This document shows positions 52,378 through 60,985 of a DNA stretch of 64,000 bases, piece by piece (position 1 is the first letter of the stretch; every line of letters starts with the position of its first letter). The position numbers were made by a program, and so were the translations under genes. The notes under the pieces are model-generated. The model made no database searches. It was given only the letters and a program-made list of their open reading frames with translations, and was not told the origin of the DNA. Location: assembly GCA_050302175.1 (NCBI GenBank), contig JBNLAN010000009.1:103392-167391 (forward strand), written 5' to 3'. This DNA is from JBNLAN01 sp050302175. Its GTDB lineage: Bacteria; Pseudomonadota; Zetaproteobacteria; Mariprofundales; Mariprofundaceae.

Positions 52378-55300
52378 TTACTTCTTCAATAGCTCATCGA
52401 GGAAATCGGCGGCGGCTTGTAGTCGCTCGCGGTCGCTTGCCCATGTTCCCTGCAGGGTGAGGTTGCCGTCGGGGGTCAGGCGGAAGCGGGATGGCTCTTT
52501 TTGCACCCGCATGATCAGGTTGCCCGGATCAATCGGCGACTCTGCCGTGAAAGTGAAACGCGTGCCGGAGCTGTTGCTATCCAGTTTGGCAAGCTGCATG
52601 GCGCGGGCCCGCCAGCGCAGGCGAGCGGTTTCAAGGCAATACTTCGCTTCGTCCGGCAGTTTGCCGAAGCGGTCGGTCATCTCTTCGAACAGCATGCTGA
52701 TTTGTGCATCGGTTTCGGTGCGTGCGATGCGACGATACAGGGTCAGGCGCTCGCCTACCTGCGGGATATAGTCCGGCGGCAGGATGGCGTTCACTTTCAG
52801 GCGCATCTCAATTGGTGCGTGCGGTTTGATGGCCACGCCACGCGCCTCCGCTACCGCATCGGAGAGCATGTCGAGATAGAGATCGAGCCCGATGGCTTCG
52901 ATGTGTCCGGACTGTTGTTCGCCCAGCAGATTGCCTGCACCGCGAATCTCCATGTCCTGCCGGGCCAGCATAAACCCTGCGCCCAGTTCGGTATGCTCTG
53001 CGATGGCCTGCAGGCGCTCGCGGGCGTCCGGGGTCATTGCTCGGGCGTCTGGGGTGAAGAGATAGGCATAGGCTTGCCGGTGGCTGCGGCCCACACGTCC
53101 CCTGATCTGGTGGAGTTGTGATAGTCCCAGCATATCGGCGCGCTCCACGATCAGGGTGTTGGCATTGGGTACATCAAGCCCCGATTCGATGATGGTGGTG
53201 CAGACCAGAATATGCAGACGGCCTTCATAGAAGGCGAGCATGGCGCGATCGAGTTCGCCCGGTGTCATCTGCCCGTGTGCAATACCGATTTCAGCTTCGG
53301 GAATCGCTTCGCGCAGGCGTTTGGCGATACGTTCGATGCTGCCAACGTGATTATGCAGGTAGTAAATCTGGCCGCCGCGGTAGATTTCGCGCCGGATGGC
53401 TTCAGCGGCAAGATGCATATCGAACTCGGAGACCATGGTGCGAATCGCTTCACGTTCGGCTGGCGGCGTGCTGATAATGGAGACCGCGCGCAGGCCGGAA
53501 AGCGTTTGGTGCAGGGTGCGCGGAATCGGAGTCGCGGTGAGCGTCAGCAGATCCGCCCCGTGGTGCAGGGCCTTCAGCTTTTCCTTGTGTTTGACGCCGA
53601 AACGCTGTTCTTCGTCCACAATCACCAGCCCCAGATCAGCAAAACGGAATGCCTCGGAGAGCAGACGATGCGTACCGATCACAATACGGACATCTCCATT
53701 GTTGATTCCGGTGGCAATGGCATCGGATTGCGCCTTGCCTTGCTGGCGGCTCAATAGCTCGATGCGTAGGCCGGTTCCGGCAAAGCGTTCGGAAAAACTC
53801 GCGAAGTGTTGATTGGCGAGCACGGTGGTGGGCGCCAGTACGGCGACCTGCTTTCCTGCTTCAGCCACCACAAATGCGGCACGCATGGCGACTTCCGTCT
53901 TGCCGAACCCGACATCACCGCAAATCACCCGGTCCATCGGTTTATCTTTCGCCAGGTCGGCCAGCACCTGATGAATGGCGTCGAGCTGATCGTCGGTCTC
54001 CTCGAATGGGAAGCGAGCAGAGAATTCATCGTATCGGCCCAGCGACTCTCCTTCCAGCTGGTAGGGCGGGCGTCCGCTACCCTGCCTTGCCGCATCGATT
54101 TCGATGAGCTCGTGTGCCATGACTAACAGATCGCGCTCGACCCTTTCTCGAGTCTTTTTCCACTTTGGGGCACCGAGTCTGTTGAGTTCGGGATTGTCGT
54201 CGCCGCTGTAGCGGTGCAGGCGATCGAGATCCTCCACCGGAAGATAGATGCTGGCCTCGTTGCCGTATTCGATGTGCAGGAAGTCGGCCATGACACCGCC
54301 GGATTCCATGCTTGTCAGTCCTTGATACAGGCCCACACCATGATCTTCGTGTACCACCGGATGCCCCGGCTGCAACTCCTGCAGGCTGCCGAATACGTCA
54401 GCACGGATGACAGCCGAGCTTTTCCGGTTCCGACGCGGTAGACGCTGCCCCAGAAGTTCGCGGCCGGTTAGAATGAGTTGCTTATGTTTGGGGAGTGAGA
54501 AACCTTCATCGAGGTAGCCGATAGCGGTGGCGATTCCTTTGGGTGCATTGTGCAACCCGTGGCAATGCGGGATATCGCTCACAAGGGCGGCGCAGACTTC
54601 CAGCATGCGCTCCTGTTGCCCGGGGCCGTGCCCGACCAGCAGAATGCTCCAGTCTGCTGTGAGTTTCTGCTTGAGTGTATCCAGCATCGCATGCAGCGGT
54701 TGTCTCTCGGACTGGAAGCTCTCCAGGCCTTTAGCCGGTTCGACGATGTCGGTTTGCGGCAATAGGGTGCTTCCCAGCGCTGTTTCGATCGCATACAGCT
54801 CCTGTGGCGCTAACACCGGCTCTTTCGACATGCGCACCATTTCGAACTGCGAGCGAACCTGTTCGGCAAAGTGCAGGCGCTCATTTTCGATATCTTCGGG
54901 AGCAAAGGTTTGTATCTGCTCCGGCAGGTAATCGATCAGCCGGGCGGTATGGTCGTAGGCCAGTGGCAGCAGTGCCTCAATACCCGGGTGCGGACGGCCC
55001 TTTTGTGCCGCTTCCAGCATGGGGTGTTTACGCAGTTGCGGAAAGCGGGCGCGGAAGGCCGCTGCAAAACGCTCTCGCCCCGTCTCATCGAGAATGACTT
55101 CGCGTGCCGGCACCGAGGTGAAGCAGTCAAGCGACTCGCCTGAGCGCTGGCTATCGATATCGAAGCGGCGAATGGAGTCGATTTCGTCGCCAAAGAGGTC
55201 GATGCGCAGGGGTTCGTTTTCGGTAGCGGGCCACACATCAAGCACACTGCCGCGCCCGGCCATTTCACCGCGCATCAGCACACGTTCTGTGGCCTGCATG

Positions 55301-55731
55301 CCAGCTTCGCTGAGCATCTCTTTCAGCTTAACGATATCGAGGTGTGTTCCGACCGAAAGCTGCCATGCATGCGCCGCGACAACTTCCGGTGGTGCGATGC
55401 GTTGCAGAAAGGCGGGTAACGAGGTTAAAACAAGACCCTGCGGATCGGGTTCGCGCGTCAGCCTTCCCAGTGTGGCGAAGCGGTCACCGACAAGGGCGTG
55501 GTGTGGACTGACGCGATCATACGGCAGCACTTCCCAGGCGGGGAATTTCCACAGTGATTTCGGCGAATCCTGCAGGAAGAAGGCAAGCTCTTCGGAAAGC
55601 TGCCTGTAGCTGCGCAAGCTAGGACAGACATAGACGCGCAAGCCGGGTTGCCGGGCCAGCTGCGAAAGCTGCCAGGCAAGGCCCGCTGTGCCGGCAAATT
55701 GAGGAGGCTGTTGCATCGGGCGGCGAATCAT
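52378..55731 (-). CDS. mfd: Transcription-repair coupling factor
   Basis: A 1117-residue ATPase that removes stalled RNA polymerase and recruits UvrA. The N-terminal UvrB-like part covers about residues 1-330, the RNA polymerase-interaction region (PGHPVVHEDHGVGLYQG, about 455-475) follows, then the motor with Walker A GDVGFGKTEVA (about 604) and DEEQRFGVKHKEK (about 705), and QIRGRVGRS in motif VI. The TRCF C-terminal domain ends the protein. Length fits E. coli Mfd (1148). A second ATG five codons in is also possible. It is divergent from the next gene. Confidence 0.97.
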   Translation of the reverse strand: MIRRPMQQPPQFAGTAGLAWQLSQLARQPGLRVYVCPSLRSYRQLSEELAFFLQDSPKSLWKFPAWEVLPYDRVSPHHALVGDRFATLGRLTREPDPQGLVLTSLPAFLQRIAPPEVVAAHAWQLSVGTHLDIVKLKEMLSEAGMQATERVLMRGEMAGRGSVLDVWPATENEPLRIDLFGDEIDSIRRFDIDSQRSGESLDCFTSVPAREVILDETGRERFAAAFRARFPQLRKHPMLEAAQKGRPHPGIEALLPLAYDHTARLIDYLPEQIQTFAPEDIENERLHFAEQVRSQFEMVRMSKEPVLAPQELYAIETALGSTLLPQTDIVEPAKGLESFQSERQPLHAMLDTLKQKLTADWSILLVGHGPGQQERMLEVCAALVSDIPHCHGLHNAPKGIATAIGYLDEGFSLPKHKQLILTGRELLGQRLPRRNRKSSAVIRADVFGSLQELQPGHPVVHEDHGVGLYQGLTSMESGGVMADFLHIEYGNEASIYLPVEDLDRLHRYSGDDNPELNRLGAPKWKKTRERVERDLLVMAHELIEIDAARQGSGRPPYQLEGESLGRYDEFSARFPFEETDDQLDAIHQVLADLAKDKPMDRVICGDVGFGKTEVAMRAAFVVAEAGKQVAVLAPTTVLANQHFASFSERFAGTGLRIELLSRQQGKAQSDAIATGINNGDVRIVIGTHRLLSEAFRFADLGLVIVDEEQRFGVKHKEKLKALHHGADLLTLTATPIPRTLHQTLSGLRAVSIISTPPAEREAIRTMVSEFDMHLAAEAIRREIYRGGQIYYLHNHVGSIERIAKRLREAIPEAEIGIAHGQMTPGELDRAMLAFYEGRLHILVCTTIIESGLDVPNANTLIVERADMLGLSQLHQIRGRVGRSHRQAYAYLFTPDARAMTPDARERLQAIAEHTELGAGFMLARQDMEIRGAGNLLGEQQSGHIEAIGLDLYLDMLSDAVAEARGVAIKPHAPIEMRLKVNAILPPDYIPQVGERLTLYRRIARTETDAQISMLFEEMTDRFGKLPDEAKYCLETARLRWRARAMQLAKLDSNSSGTRFTFTAESPIDPGNLIMRVQKEPSRFRLTPDGNLTLQGTWASDRERLQAAADFLDELLKK

Positions 55732-55798
55732 GCCGCAATGCCTGTATCGATGCTACCGTGAGGATGCGAATTGCCGATTGCGGGAGTACACTGTGCGG

Positions 55799-56653
55799 AT
55801 GACTGGCGACAAGCTTTCGATTCGCAATCATGACCGCGATGCGGCAGGACTAACCTATGTTTACCCGGTGATTTCCCGCCGGGCAGGCGGGGTCTCGGTC
55901 GGCATCAACCTCAATCCGAACAACGCCTGCAACTGGCGCTGCATCTATTGCCAGGTGCCGAATCTAACGCGTGGCGTGGCGCCCAAAATCGATCTCTCCC
56001 TATTAGAAAACGAGCTGCGCAGTTTTCTCGATGATGTCATCAATGGCTCCTTCATGCAGGAGCGGGTACCGGAGGAGGCGCGGCAGCTGAAAGACATTGC
56101 CATTTCCGGCAATGGCGAACCCACGAGTTGCAGCGAAATCGATGCGGTGGTGCAGGTGATCGGCAAGGTGATGCGGGAGTTCGATCTGGTCGGAAATATT
56201 CGGCTTACCATGATTACCAATGGCTCCTATCTCGGTCGTGATGCCGTGAAGCAGGCGCTAAAGGCGCTGTGCGAGTTGGGGGGGCGCGTGTGGGTGAAGG
56301 TCGATTCGGCAACTTCGGAGGGCATGCGCCGCATCAACAACGTAAAGATGAGCCCGGATGCGCTGATCAAGCAGATCGAGGTGATTGCCGAGCTCTGTCC
56401 GACCTGGATTCAAACCTGCATGTTCGAGTGGCAGGGCGAGGAGCCATCGCAGTCCGAAACCGATGCCTATCTTGCTTTTCTTGATGCCTTGAGGATGGCG
56501 ATGGTGCCGATTCGCGGGATTCTGTTGTACGGCCCTGCAAGGCGCGTGATGCAGCCGGAGGCGGGGCTTGTGTCGGAACTGCCTTCCGAATGGATGCAGC
56601 AGATGGCGGGCGATATTGAGGATAGGGGCTTTGTCGTCAGACTGAACCTTTAA
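55799..56653 (+). CDS. Radical SAM protein, small single-domain
   Basis: A 284-residue radical SAM enzyme with the cluster motif CNWRCIYCQVP (cysteines at about residues 44, 48, 51), then IAISGNGEPTS and LTMITNGSYL. VGINLNPNNACNWR at the start is typical of a small family of uncharacterised Fe-S oxidoreductases. The start at MTGDKLSIRNH avoids overlap with mfd. A G7 run lies at 56278-56284. Function not known; it is unlike the glycan radical SAM proteins. Confidence 0.75.
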   Translation: MTGDKLSIRNHDRDAAGLTYVYPVISRRAGGVSVGINLNPNNACNWRCIYCQVPNLTRGVAPKIDLSLLENELRSFLDDVINGSFMQERVPEEARQLKDIAISGNGEPTSCSEIDAVVQVIGKVMREFDLVGNIRLTMITNGSYLGRDAVKQALKALCELGGRVWVKVDSATSEGMRRINNVKMSPDALIKQIEVIAELCPTWIQTCMFEWQGEEPSQSETDAYLAFLDALRMAMVPIRGILLYGPARRVMQPEAGLVSELPSEWMQQMAGDIEDRGFVVRLNL

Positions 56654-56667
56654 CTTCGGAGGAAGTA

Positions 56668-57363
56668 TTAGTCGTTTTCGTGAAATGCGTCCAGCAGAGT
56701 CTCCAGAGCATCGATGTCCACTTTCACCATACCTTGCGACTCCGAAGGGGTGATGATCTCCTCTTTTTTAAGTGCACTGATAGCGCGGGAAATGGTTTCG
56801 CGACTGGTGGATAGCTGATCGGCCAGTAGTTGGTGGGTCGGTAGTTTGGCGATGATATCTCCATCCGTGGTTTCCGTACCGTTGCGGCGGCAGAAATCGC
56901 ACAGGAAGTCATATAGCCGGTGCGGCACATCCATGGTGCTGATGCGTTCGAGCACGTGGCTGGTGCGGCGCAGACGCGAGACCACTTCACCCAGAAGTTT
57001 CAGGGTAATGGCGGGCTTTGCCATCAGCAGGTGCTCCATATCGCGACGGCGAATCTGGCCGAGTCGCGAATTTTCCATGGTGGTGACGGTAGCCGAGCGT
57101 GGTTGGCTGTCGAGCAGCGACATTTCGCCGAAGAAACTGCCATCCCCGAGTATTGAAAGAACGACTTCCTGACCATCGGCCGTGTAGTAGGATATTTTAA
57201 CCGAACCATCGAGGATAACGTACATCGCATCGCCCGGTTCGCCTTCGTGCACGACGATATTTTTCTTGCCGACCTCATGGGTGCTGACAATGCTGCGCAC
57301 CGCTTCGAGTTCATCGTTATTGAGTTCGGAAAACAGAGGGACTTTCTTCAGGATACCAAGCAT
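56668..57363 (-). CDS. Crp/Fnr family transcription regulator
   Basis: A 231-residue regulator. The N-terminal cyclic-nucleotide-binding domain has ILGDGSFFGEMSLLDSQPRSATV, where the GE and RS pair match the cAMP-binding residues of Crp. No Fnr-type cysteine cluster is seen. The C-terminal helix-turn-helix is LPTHQLLADQLSTSRETISRAISAL. It probably answers to a cyclic nucleotide. The class III cyclase at 58.3 kb is a possible source. It lies on the minus strand, five bases from the DUF190 gene, so both may share a transcript. Confidence 0.85.
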   Translation of the reverse strand: MLGILKKVPLFSELNNDELEAVRSIVSTHEVGKKNIVVHEGEPGDAMYVILDGSVKISYYTADGQEVVLSILGDGSFFGEMSLLDSQPRSATVTTMENSRLGQIRRRDMEHLLMAKPAITLKLLGEVVSRLRRTSHVLERISTMDVPHRLYDFLCDFCRRNGTETTDGDIIAKLPTHQLLADQLSTSRETISRAISALKKEEIITPSESQGMVKVDIDALETLLDAFHEND

Positions 57364-57367
57364 TGCG

Positions 57368-57685
57368 TTACTCCCGGCCGCGGCTGATAGATACAGGCCA
57401 TGTGGCCATCAGCCGGTTGCCAAGCTTGGGCCGAATGATATCCATCGCGTGCTGGATTTTTTTCTGATCATCAACCACCTCAACCAACAGAGGGAGCTCA
57501 CTCGCAAGGGAGAGGAATGCTACAGAGTGCACGCCGCTTTCCCCCATGCCTTCAATGCCACGAACCACGGATACGCCGTGCAGGTCTGCCTGCTTGCATA
57601 GCTCAAGAATGGCTTCCATCGCAGGCTTTCCGTCGATGGTATCCGATTCGGTCAGGTATATTCTGAGGCAACTGCCTTGCTGCAT
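57368..57685 (-). CDS. DUF190 (PII-like) protein
   Basis: A 105-residue protein of the DUF190 family, with a PII-like fold. Visible blocks are LRIYLTESDTIDGKPAMEAILELC, GVSVVRGIEGMGESG, SELPLLVEVVDDQKKIQHAM and IIRPKLG. The start is the ATG after GGAGGGCGGGAAC. Family members are often linked to fluoride or other ion transport genes; none is adjacent here. It precedes the Crp/Fnr gene in the same direction. Confidence 0.8.
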   Translation of the reverse strand: MQQGSCLRIYLTESDTIDGKPAMEAILELCKQADLHGVSVVRGIEGMGESGVHSVAFLSLASELPLLVEVVDDQKKIQHAMDIIRPKLGNRLMATWPVSISRGRE

Positions 57686-57714
57686 GTTCCCGCCCTCCGT
57701 GTGCGACATCATAC

Positions 57715-57803
57715 TGGTACCGGGAGCGGGAGTCGAACCCGCACGCCAATTACTTAGCTCAGGATTTTAAGTCCTGTGTGTCTACCAGTTCCACCATCCC
57801 GGC
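57715..57803 (-). tRNA. tRNA-Leu (TAA)
   Basis: On the minus strand the RNA starts GCCGGGATGGTGGAA. It has the anticodon loop CTTAAAA (TAA), a long variable arm and the T-arm GGGTTCGACTCC, and ends ACCA encoded in the DNA. The acceptor stem pairs GCCGGGA with TCCCGGT. Total 89 bases including CCA, as expected for a class II tRNA. Confidence 0.95.
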
Positions 57804-57934
57804 AGGATGATGCCGCCAGCAGCCAATCATGCCAACTCGCACGGATAGGGCAAGCACAGCAAACGGTTTGAACGATTGACGCAAAGCGGTTGAAACGGCA
57901 CGCTATTTGCTCAAGGGCGTGAAGGAGGTGGGGT

Positions 57935-58279
57935 ATGAACCACGACGAGCGTCGACAATTTGAGCGTTATCCGGTCAATCTGGACGCAGACATTATGTTC
58001 CGGAGCGATGATGGCGAATCATTCAGGGAGTCGTGCCATCTTCGCGATATTTCGGGTGGCGGTCTCAGCTTTATTACACGCCATGGCGAGTGGTATCAGG
58101 CAGGTCAGCACATCAACGTGATTATTCATCTGCCGGGTGAAGAGGCACTACAGGCAAAAGTAAAGCGTGCGGGAACAGTGATGTGGGTCGGAGGAAGCTC
58201 CGATGGAGAAACTTCAGTAGGCGTATTGCTTGATGATCTGATGGTGTTTAGCCAGTCGATGGACGACGTTGAGCTATGA
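57935..58279 (+). CDS. PilZ-domain protein (c-di-GMP binding)
   Basis: A 114-residue single-domain protein. The c-di-GMP-binding motif RRQFERYPV near the N-terminus and DISGGGLSF are the two PilZ signatures. GQHINVIIHLPGEE and VMWVGG complete the beta-barrel. A GGAGG ribosome site precedes the ATG. Its stop overlaps the start of the cyclase gene (ATGA), so they are co-translated. Confidence 0.9.
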   Translation: MNHDERRQFERYPVNLDADIMFRSDDGESFRESCHLRDISGGGLSFITRHGEWYQAGQHINVIIHLPGEEALQAKVKRAGTVMWVGGSSDGETSVGVLLDDLMVFSQSMDDVEL

Positions 58280-59247
58280 CGGTTGTTAAGCCCTTTAAAA
58301 GCCACTATCGAGGCTTGCTGCTTGTTCTCTTTTTGCTGACCGTAGTCGGTGTGGCTGCCTATGTGCGGGTGGCCTATTTGCTTTATGAGATATATGCCGC
58401 ACTGCACGTGATCGACATGGTGGCGCTTACACTACCGCTGCTTGCTTTGCTGGGGGGCTTCCTCCAGTACTGGTGGACAGCGCACCGTCTGGAGAAGGAA
58501 TTGGTAGTGAATGTGCAGAAGAGCAAGCAGATGACTGCAAAAATGCTCTCCTATATCAATGACCTCGGGCAATACCAGCAACGGCTGCAACATGAGAAGG
58601 ATCTGCGAGATCGCCTGCTGAAATATGTGAGTGCCGATGTGGTGGAACAGATCGGGAAAAAAGAGCTTCCTGAGGATATGTTCAAAAACGAGCGTCGTGA
58701 GGCAACGGTTCTCTTTGCCGATGTGCGTGGTTTTACCACGATGTCGGAGTCGATGCAGACAGAAGAGCTGATTCTCATGCTCAATAACTATTTCGATAAG
58801 ATGGTGGATGTGATTTTTGCGCACGGTGGCATGCTCGATAAGTTTATGGGCGATGAGCTGATGGCTGTTTTTTACGATAAACACTCATCCGAATCGGTGG
58901 CAGCAAATGCTGTGCATGCTGCCATTGGGATGCAGGAGGTGGTCAAGCTGCTATCGCTTGAGCGGGCCAGGCAGGGGAAATCCGTGTTGGAGGTAGGTAT
59001 CGGTATCAATACCGGGCATGTTGTGGTCGGTAATGTCGGCTCCAGAAACAGAATGGATTACACCGCCGTGGGCGATGCGGTTAATGTGGCTGCGCGTTTA
59101 CAGGGGCAGGCCGGGCGCGGTGAGATTGTCGTTAGCGACAGCGTTTATAAAACGTGTAAAGATATTTTCCGAATGGAACCAAAGGGGAAGCTAATGCTTC
59201 GGAACAGGCGGGAGCCGGTGCAGTGTTATGATGTTATTCGGAAGTAG
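58276..59247 (+). CDS. Class III adenylate/guanylate cyclase, membrane-anchored
   Basis: A 323-residue cyclase. Two membrane segments (about residues 12-40 and 49-70) and a coiled linker precede the catalytic domain. Metal-binding Asp residues are in LFADVRGFTTMSE and LDKFMGDELMAVF; the transition-state Asn and Arg are in VNVAARLQ. VGIGINTGHVVVGNVGS and DYTAVGDAVN are also conserved; Lys of DKFMGDE suits ATP as substrate. ATG overlaps the PilZ stop. It may supply cAMP to the Crp/Fnr protein 1 kb away. Confidence 0.9.
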   Translation: MTVVKPFKSHYRGLLLVLFLLTVVGVAAYVRVAYLLYEIYAALHVIDMVALTLPLLALLGGFLQYWWTAHRLEKELVVNVQKSKQMTAKMLSYINDLGQYQQRLQHEKDLRDRLLKYVSADVVEQIGKKELPEDMFKNERREATVLFADVRGFTTMSESMQTEELILMLNNYFDKMVDVIFAHGGMLDKFMGDELMAVFYDKHSSESVAANAVHAAIGMQEVVKLLSLERARQGKSVLEVGIGINTGHVVVGNVGSRNRMDYTAVGDAVNVAARLQGQAGRGEIVVSDSVYKTCKDIFRMEPKGKLMLRNRREPVQCYDVIRK

Positions 59248-59270
59248 CGAAAGATAACATTCAGACTGTC

Positions 59271-59345
59271 TGGAGGCAGGGGGGGGAATCGAACCCCCGA
59301 ATAAAGGATTTGCAGTCCTCCGCCGTACCACTGAGCCACCCTGCC
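59271..59345 (-). tRNA. tRNA-Cys (GCA)
   Basis: On the minus strand the RNA starts GGCAGGGTGGCTCAG, has the anticodon loop CTGCAAA (GCA) and the T-arm GGGGGTTCGATTCCC, and ends TCCA. Acceptor GGCAGGG pairs with CCCTGCC. CCA is encoded. Confidence 0.95.
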
Positions 59346-59377
59346 GATTCAGACCTAGGAACTTTAAAAGCGCGAAC

Positions 59378-59415
59378 TAAAAGGGGGCCGAAGTCCAACG
59401 AACTTTTGGCCCCCT
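59378..59415 (-). terminator. Intrinsic terminator between tRNA-Gly and tRNA-Cys
   Basis: On the minus strand, AGGGGGCC (59408-59415 complement) pairs with GGCCCCCT (59382-59389 complement), with an inner ACTT/AAGT-like stem, followed by TTTT. It lies five bases after the tRNA-Gly 3' end and would end that transcript. Confidence 0.6.
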
Positions 59416-59420
59416 GAAGC

Positions 59421-59496
59421 TGGAGCGGGAAACCGGGTTCGAACCGGCGACCTCAACCTTGGCAAGGTTGCGCTCTACCAACTGAGCTATTCCCGC
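59421..59496 (-). tRNA. tRNA-Gly (GCC)
   Basis: On the minus strand the RNA starts GCGGGAATAGCTCAG, has the anticodon loop TTGCCAA (GCC) and the T-arm GGTTCGAACCC, and ends TCCA. Acceptor GCGGGAA pairs with TTCCCGC. CCA is encoded. Confidence 0.95.
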
Positions 59497-59577
59497 GACG
59501 GGTGCGAATAATGCCAACCGGCTGTATGCTGTCAAGCTTCGTTAGCGATTGTCTTGAGCCCGGTCCGAAGTTATCGT

Positions 59578-60984
59578 ATGCGCAGATTGCTCCACTCCGG
59601 AGCTGTGTGGAGAAAGCCCTTGATTTCAAAAGAAGAACGCAAGATTTACGTGCTGGACACGAATGTGCTGGTCCATGACCCGAGTGCGCTCAAACGTTTC
59701 GATGAGCACGATGTAGTGCTGCCGATCGCAGTGCTTGAAGAGATGGATAAGGTCAAACGTGGTTTTGACGAAACAGCCCGAAATATACGTGAGGTTTCCC
59801 GTCAGCTCGATGAACTGAGCGAAGCCTGTGAAAACCTTGAAGAGGGTTGCACGCTGCCGGGAGGTGGCGCACTGTTTTTTGAGCTCAATCACCGGGCACT
59901 GGAGATTCTTCCCGAATCGCTGGCAAAGGGAAGCGGCGATAATCGCATTATTGCGGTGACCATGGCCTTGCAGAAGGAGCACAAGGATCGCGAGGTTATT
60001 CTGGTATCCAAGGATATCAATCTGCGCATTAAGGCGCGGGCGTTAGGTCTGGTGACCGAGGATTATCGAACCGATCGAATTGTCGATGATCTTGATGTGC
60101 TGAGTAGTGGGCGCTTTGACCTCGATGAAGATTGCTGGAATGCCATGGGTAAAGATATGGAGGTTGAGGAGAGTGCAGAGGGCACGGCCTACCATGTAAC
60201 CTGGCCCGAAGAGAAATCGATGCCGCTGGTGAACGATTTCGTGGTGCTGCCGGGTGAACGTCAGATTCCGCTGAAATGCGTTGGCTATGATGAAGAGACC
60301 CGCAGGGTGCATCTGCATGATATCGAGTCGCACCGCACCGAGCGCAAGGCGATCTGGGGCGTTGCCGCTCGCAATATGGAGCAGAATATGGCCATGCACC
60401 TGCTTATGGATACCAACCTTGATCTGGTCTCCATGCTGGGCCAGGCGGGCACCGGTAAAACACTGCTTGCACTGGCCTGCGGTCTGCATCAGGCGCTCGA
60501 TCTAGGGCTGTATGAGAAGATTGTCGTCACCCGTGCCACAGTGCCGATGGGGCAGGATATCGGTTTCCTGCCGGGGTCAGAGAAGGAGAAGATGGAGCCG
60601 TGGATGGGCGCAGTTAGCGATAATCTCAAGCTGCTGCTTGGTGACGGCTTCACCGGTTTTGGCGAACTGGGACAATACAAAATCGAGGTGACCGCGATGT
60701 CATTTGCACGCGGGCGAACCTTTACCAAGACTTGGCTGATTATCGACGAAGCGCAGAATTTGACGCCGCACCAGATGAAGACGCTGGTCACCCGCATGGG
60801 CGAGGGCTCGAAGATCATCATCCTCGGCAACAATGCACAGATCGATACCCCGTATCTGACTGCGCACTCCAACGGGCTCTCTATGGCCGTGCAGCGTTTT
60901 GCCGATTGGGAGCATGCCGGGCATATCAACCTGCGTGCCAGCGAGCGTTCCCGTCTTGCCGCTTATGCGGTGAAGGTGCTGTAG
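59578..60984 (+). CDS. PIN-PhoH family ATPase (YlaK-like)
   Basis: A 468-residue protein with an N-terminal PIN nuclease domain (VLDTNVLVHDP, about residues 23-33) and a PhoH-type ATPase domain. The ATPase shows Walker A GQAGTGKTLLALA and the Walker B-type IIDEAQNLTPHQMKTLVTRMGEGS with GNNAQID. Length suits the PIN-PhoH fusion. ATG is chosen; a TTG 14 codons later has a GGAGA site and is also possible. The protein is probably an RNA-acting NTPase; precise function unknown. Confidence 0.85.
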   Translation: MRRLLHSGAVWRKPLISKEERKIYVLDTNVLVHDPSALKRFDEHDVVLPIAVLEEMDKVKRGFDETARNIREVSRQLDELSEACENLEEGCTLPGGGALFFELNHRALEILPESLAKGSGDNRIIAVTMALQKEHKDREVILVSKDINLRIKARALGLVTEDYRTDRIVDDLDVLSSGRFDLDEDCWNAMGKDMEVEESAEGTAYHVTWPEEKSMPLVNDFVVLPGERQIPLKCVGYDEETRRVHLHDIESHRTERKAIWGVAARNMEQNMAMHLLMDTNLDLVSMLGQAGTGKTLLALACGLHQALDLGLYEKIVVTRATVPMGQDIGFLPGSEKEKMEPWMGAVSDNLKLLLGDGFTGFGELGQYKIEVTAMSFARGRTFTKTWLIIDEAQNLTPHQMKTLVTRMGEGSKIIILGNNAQIDTPYLTAHSNGLSMAVQRFADWEHAGHINLRASERSRLAAYAVKVL

Positions 60985-60985
60985 C

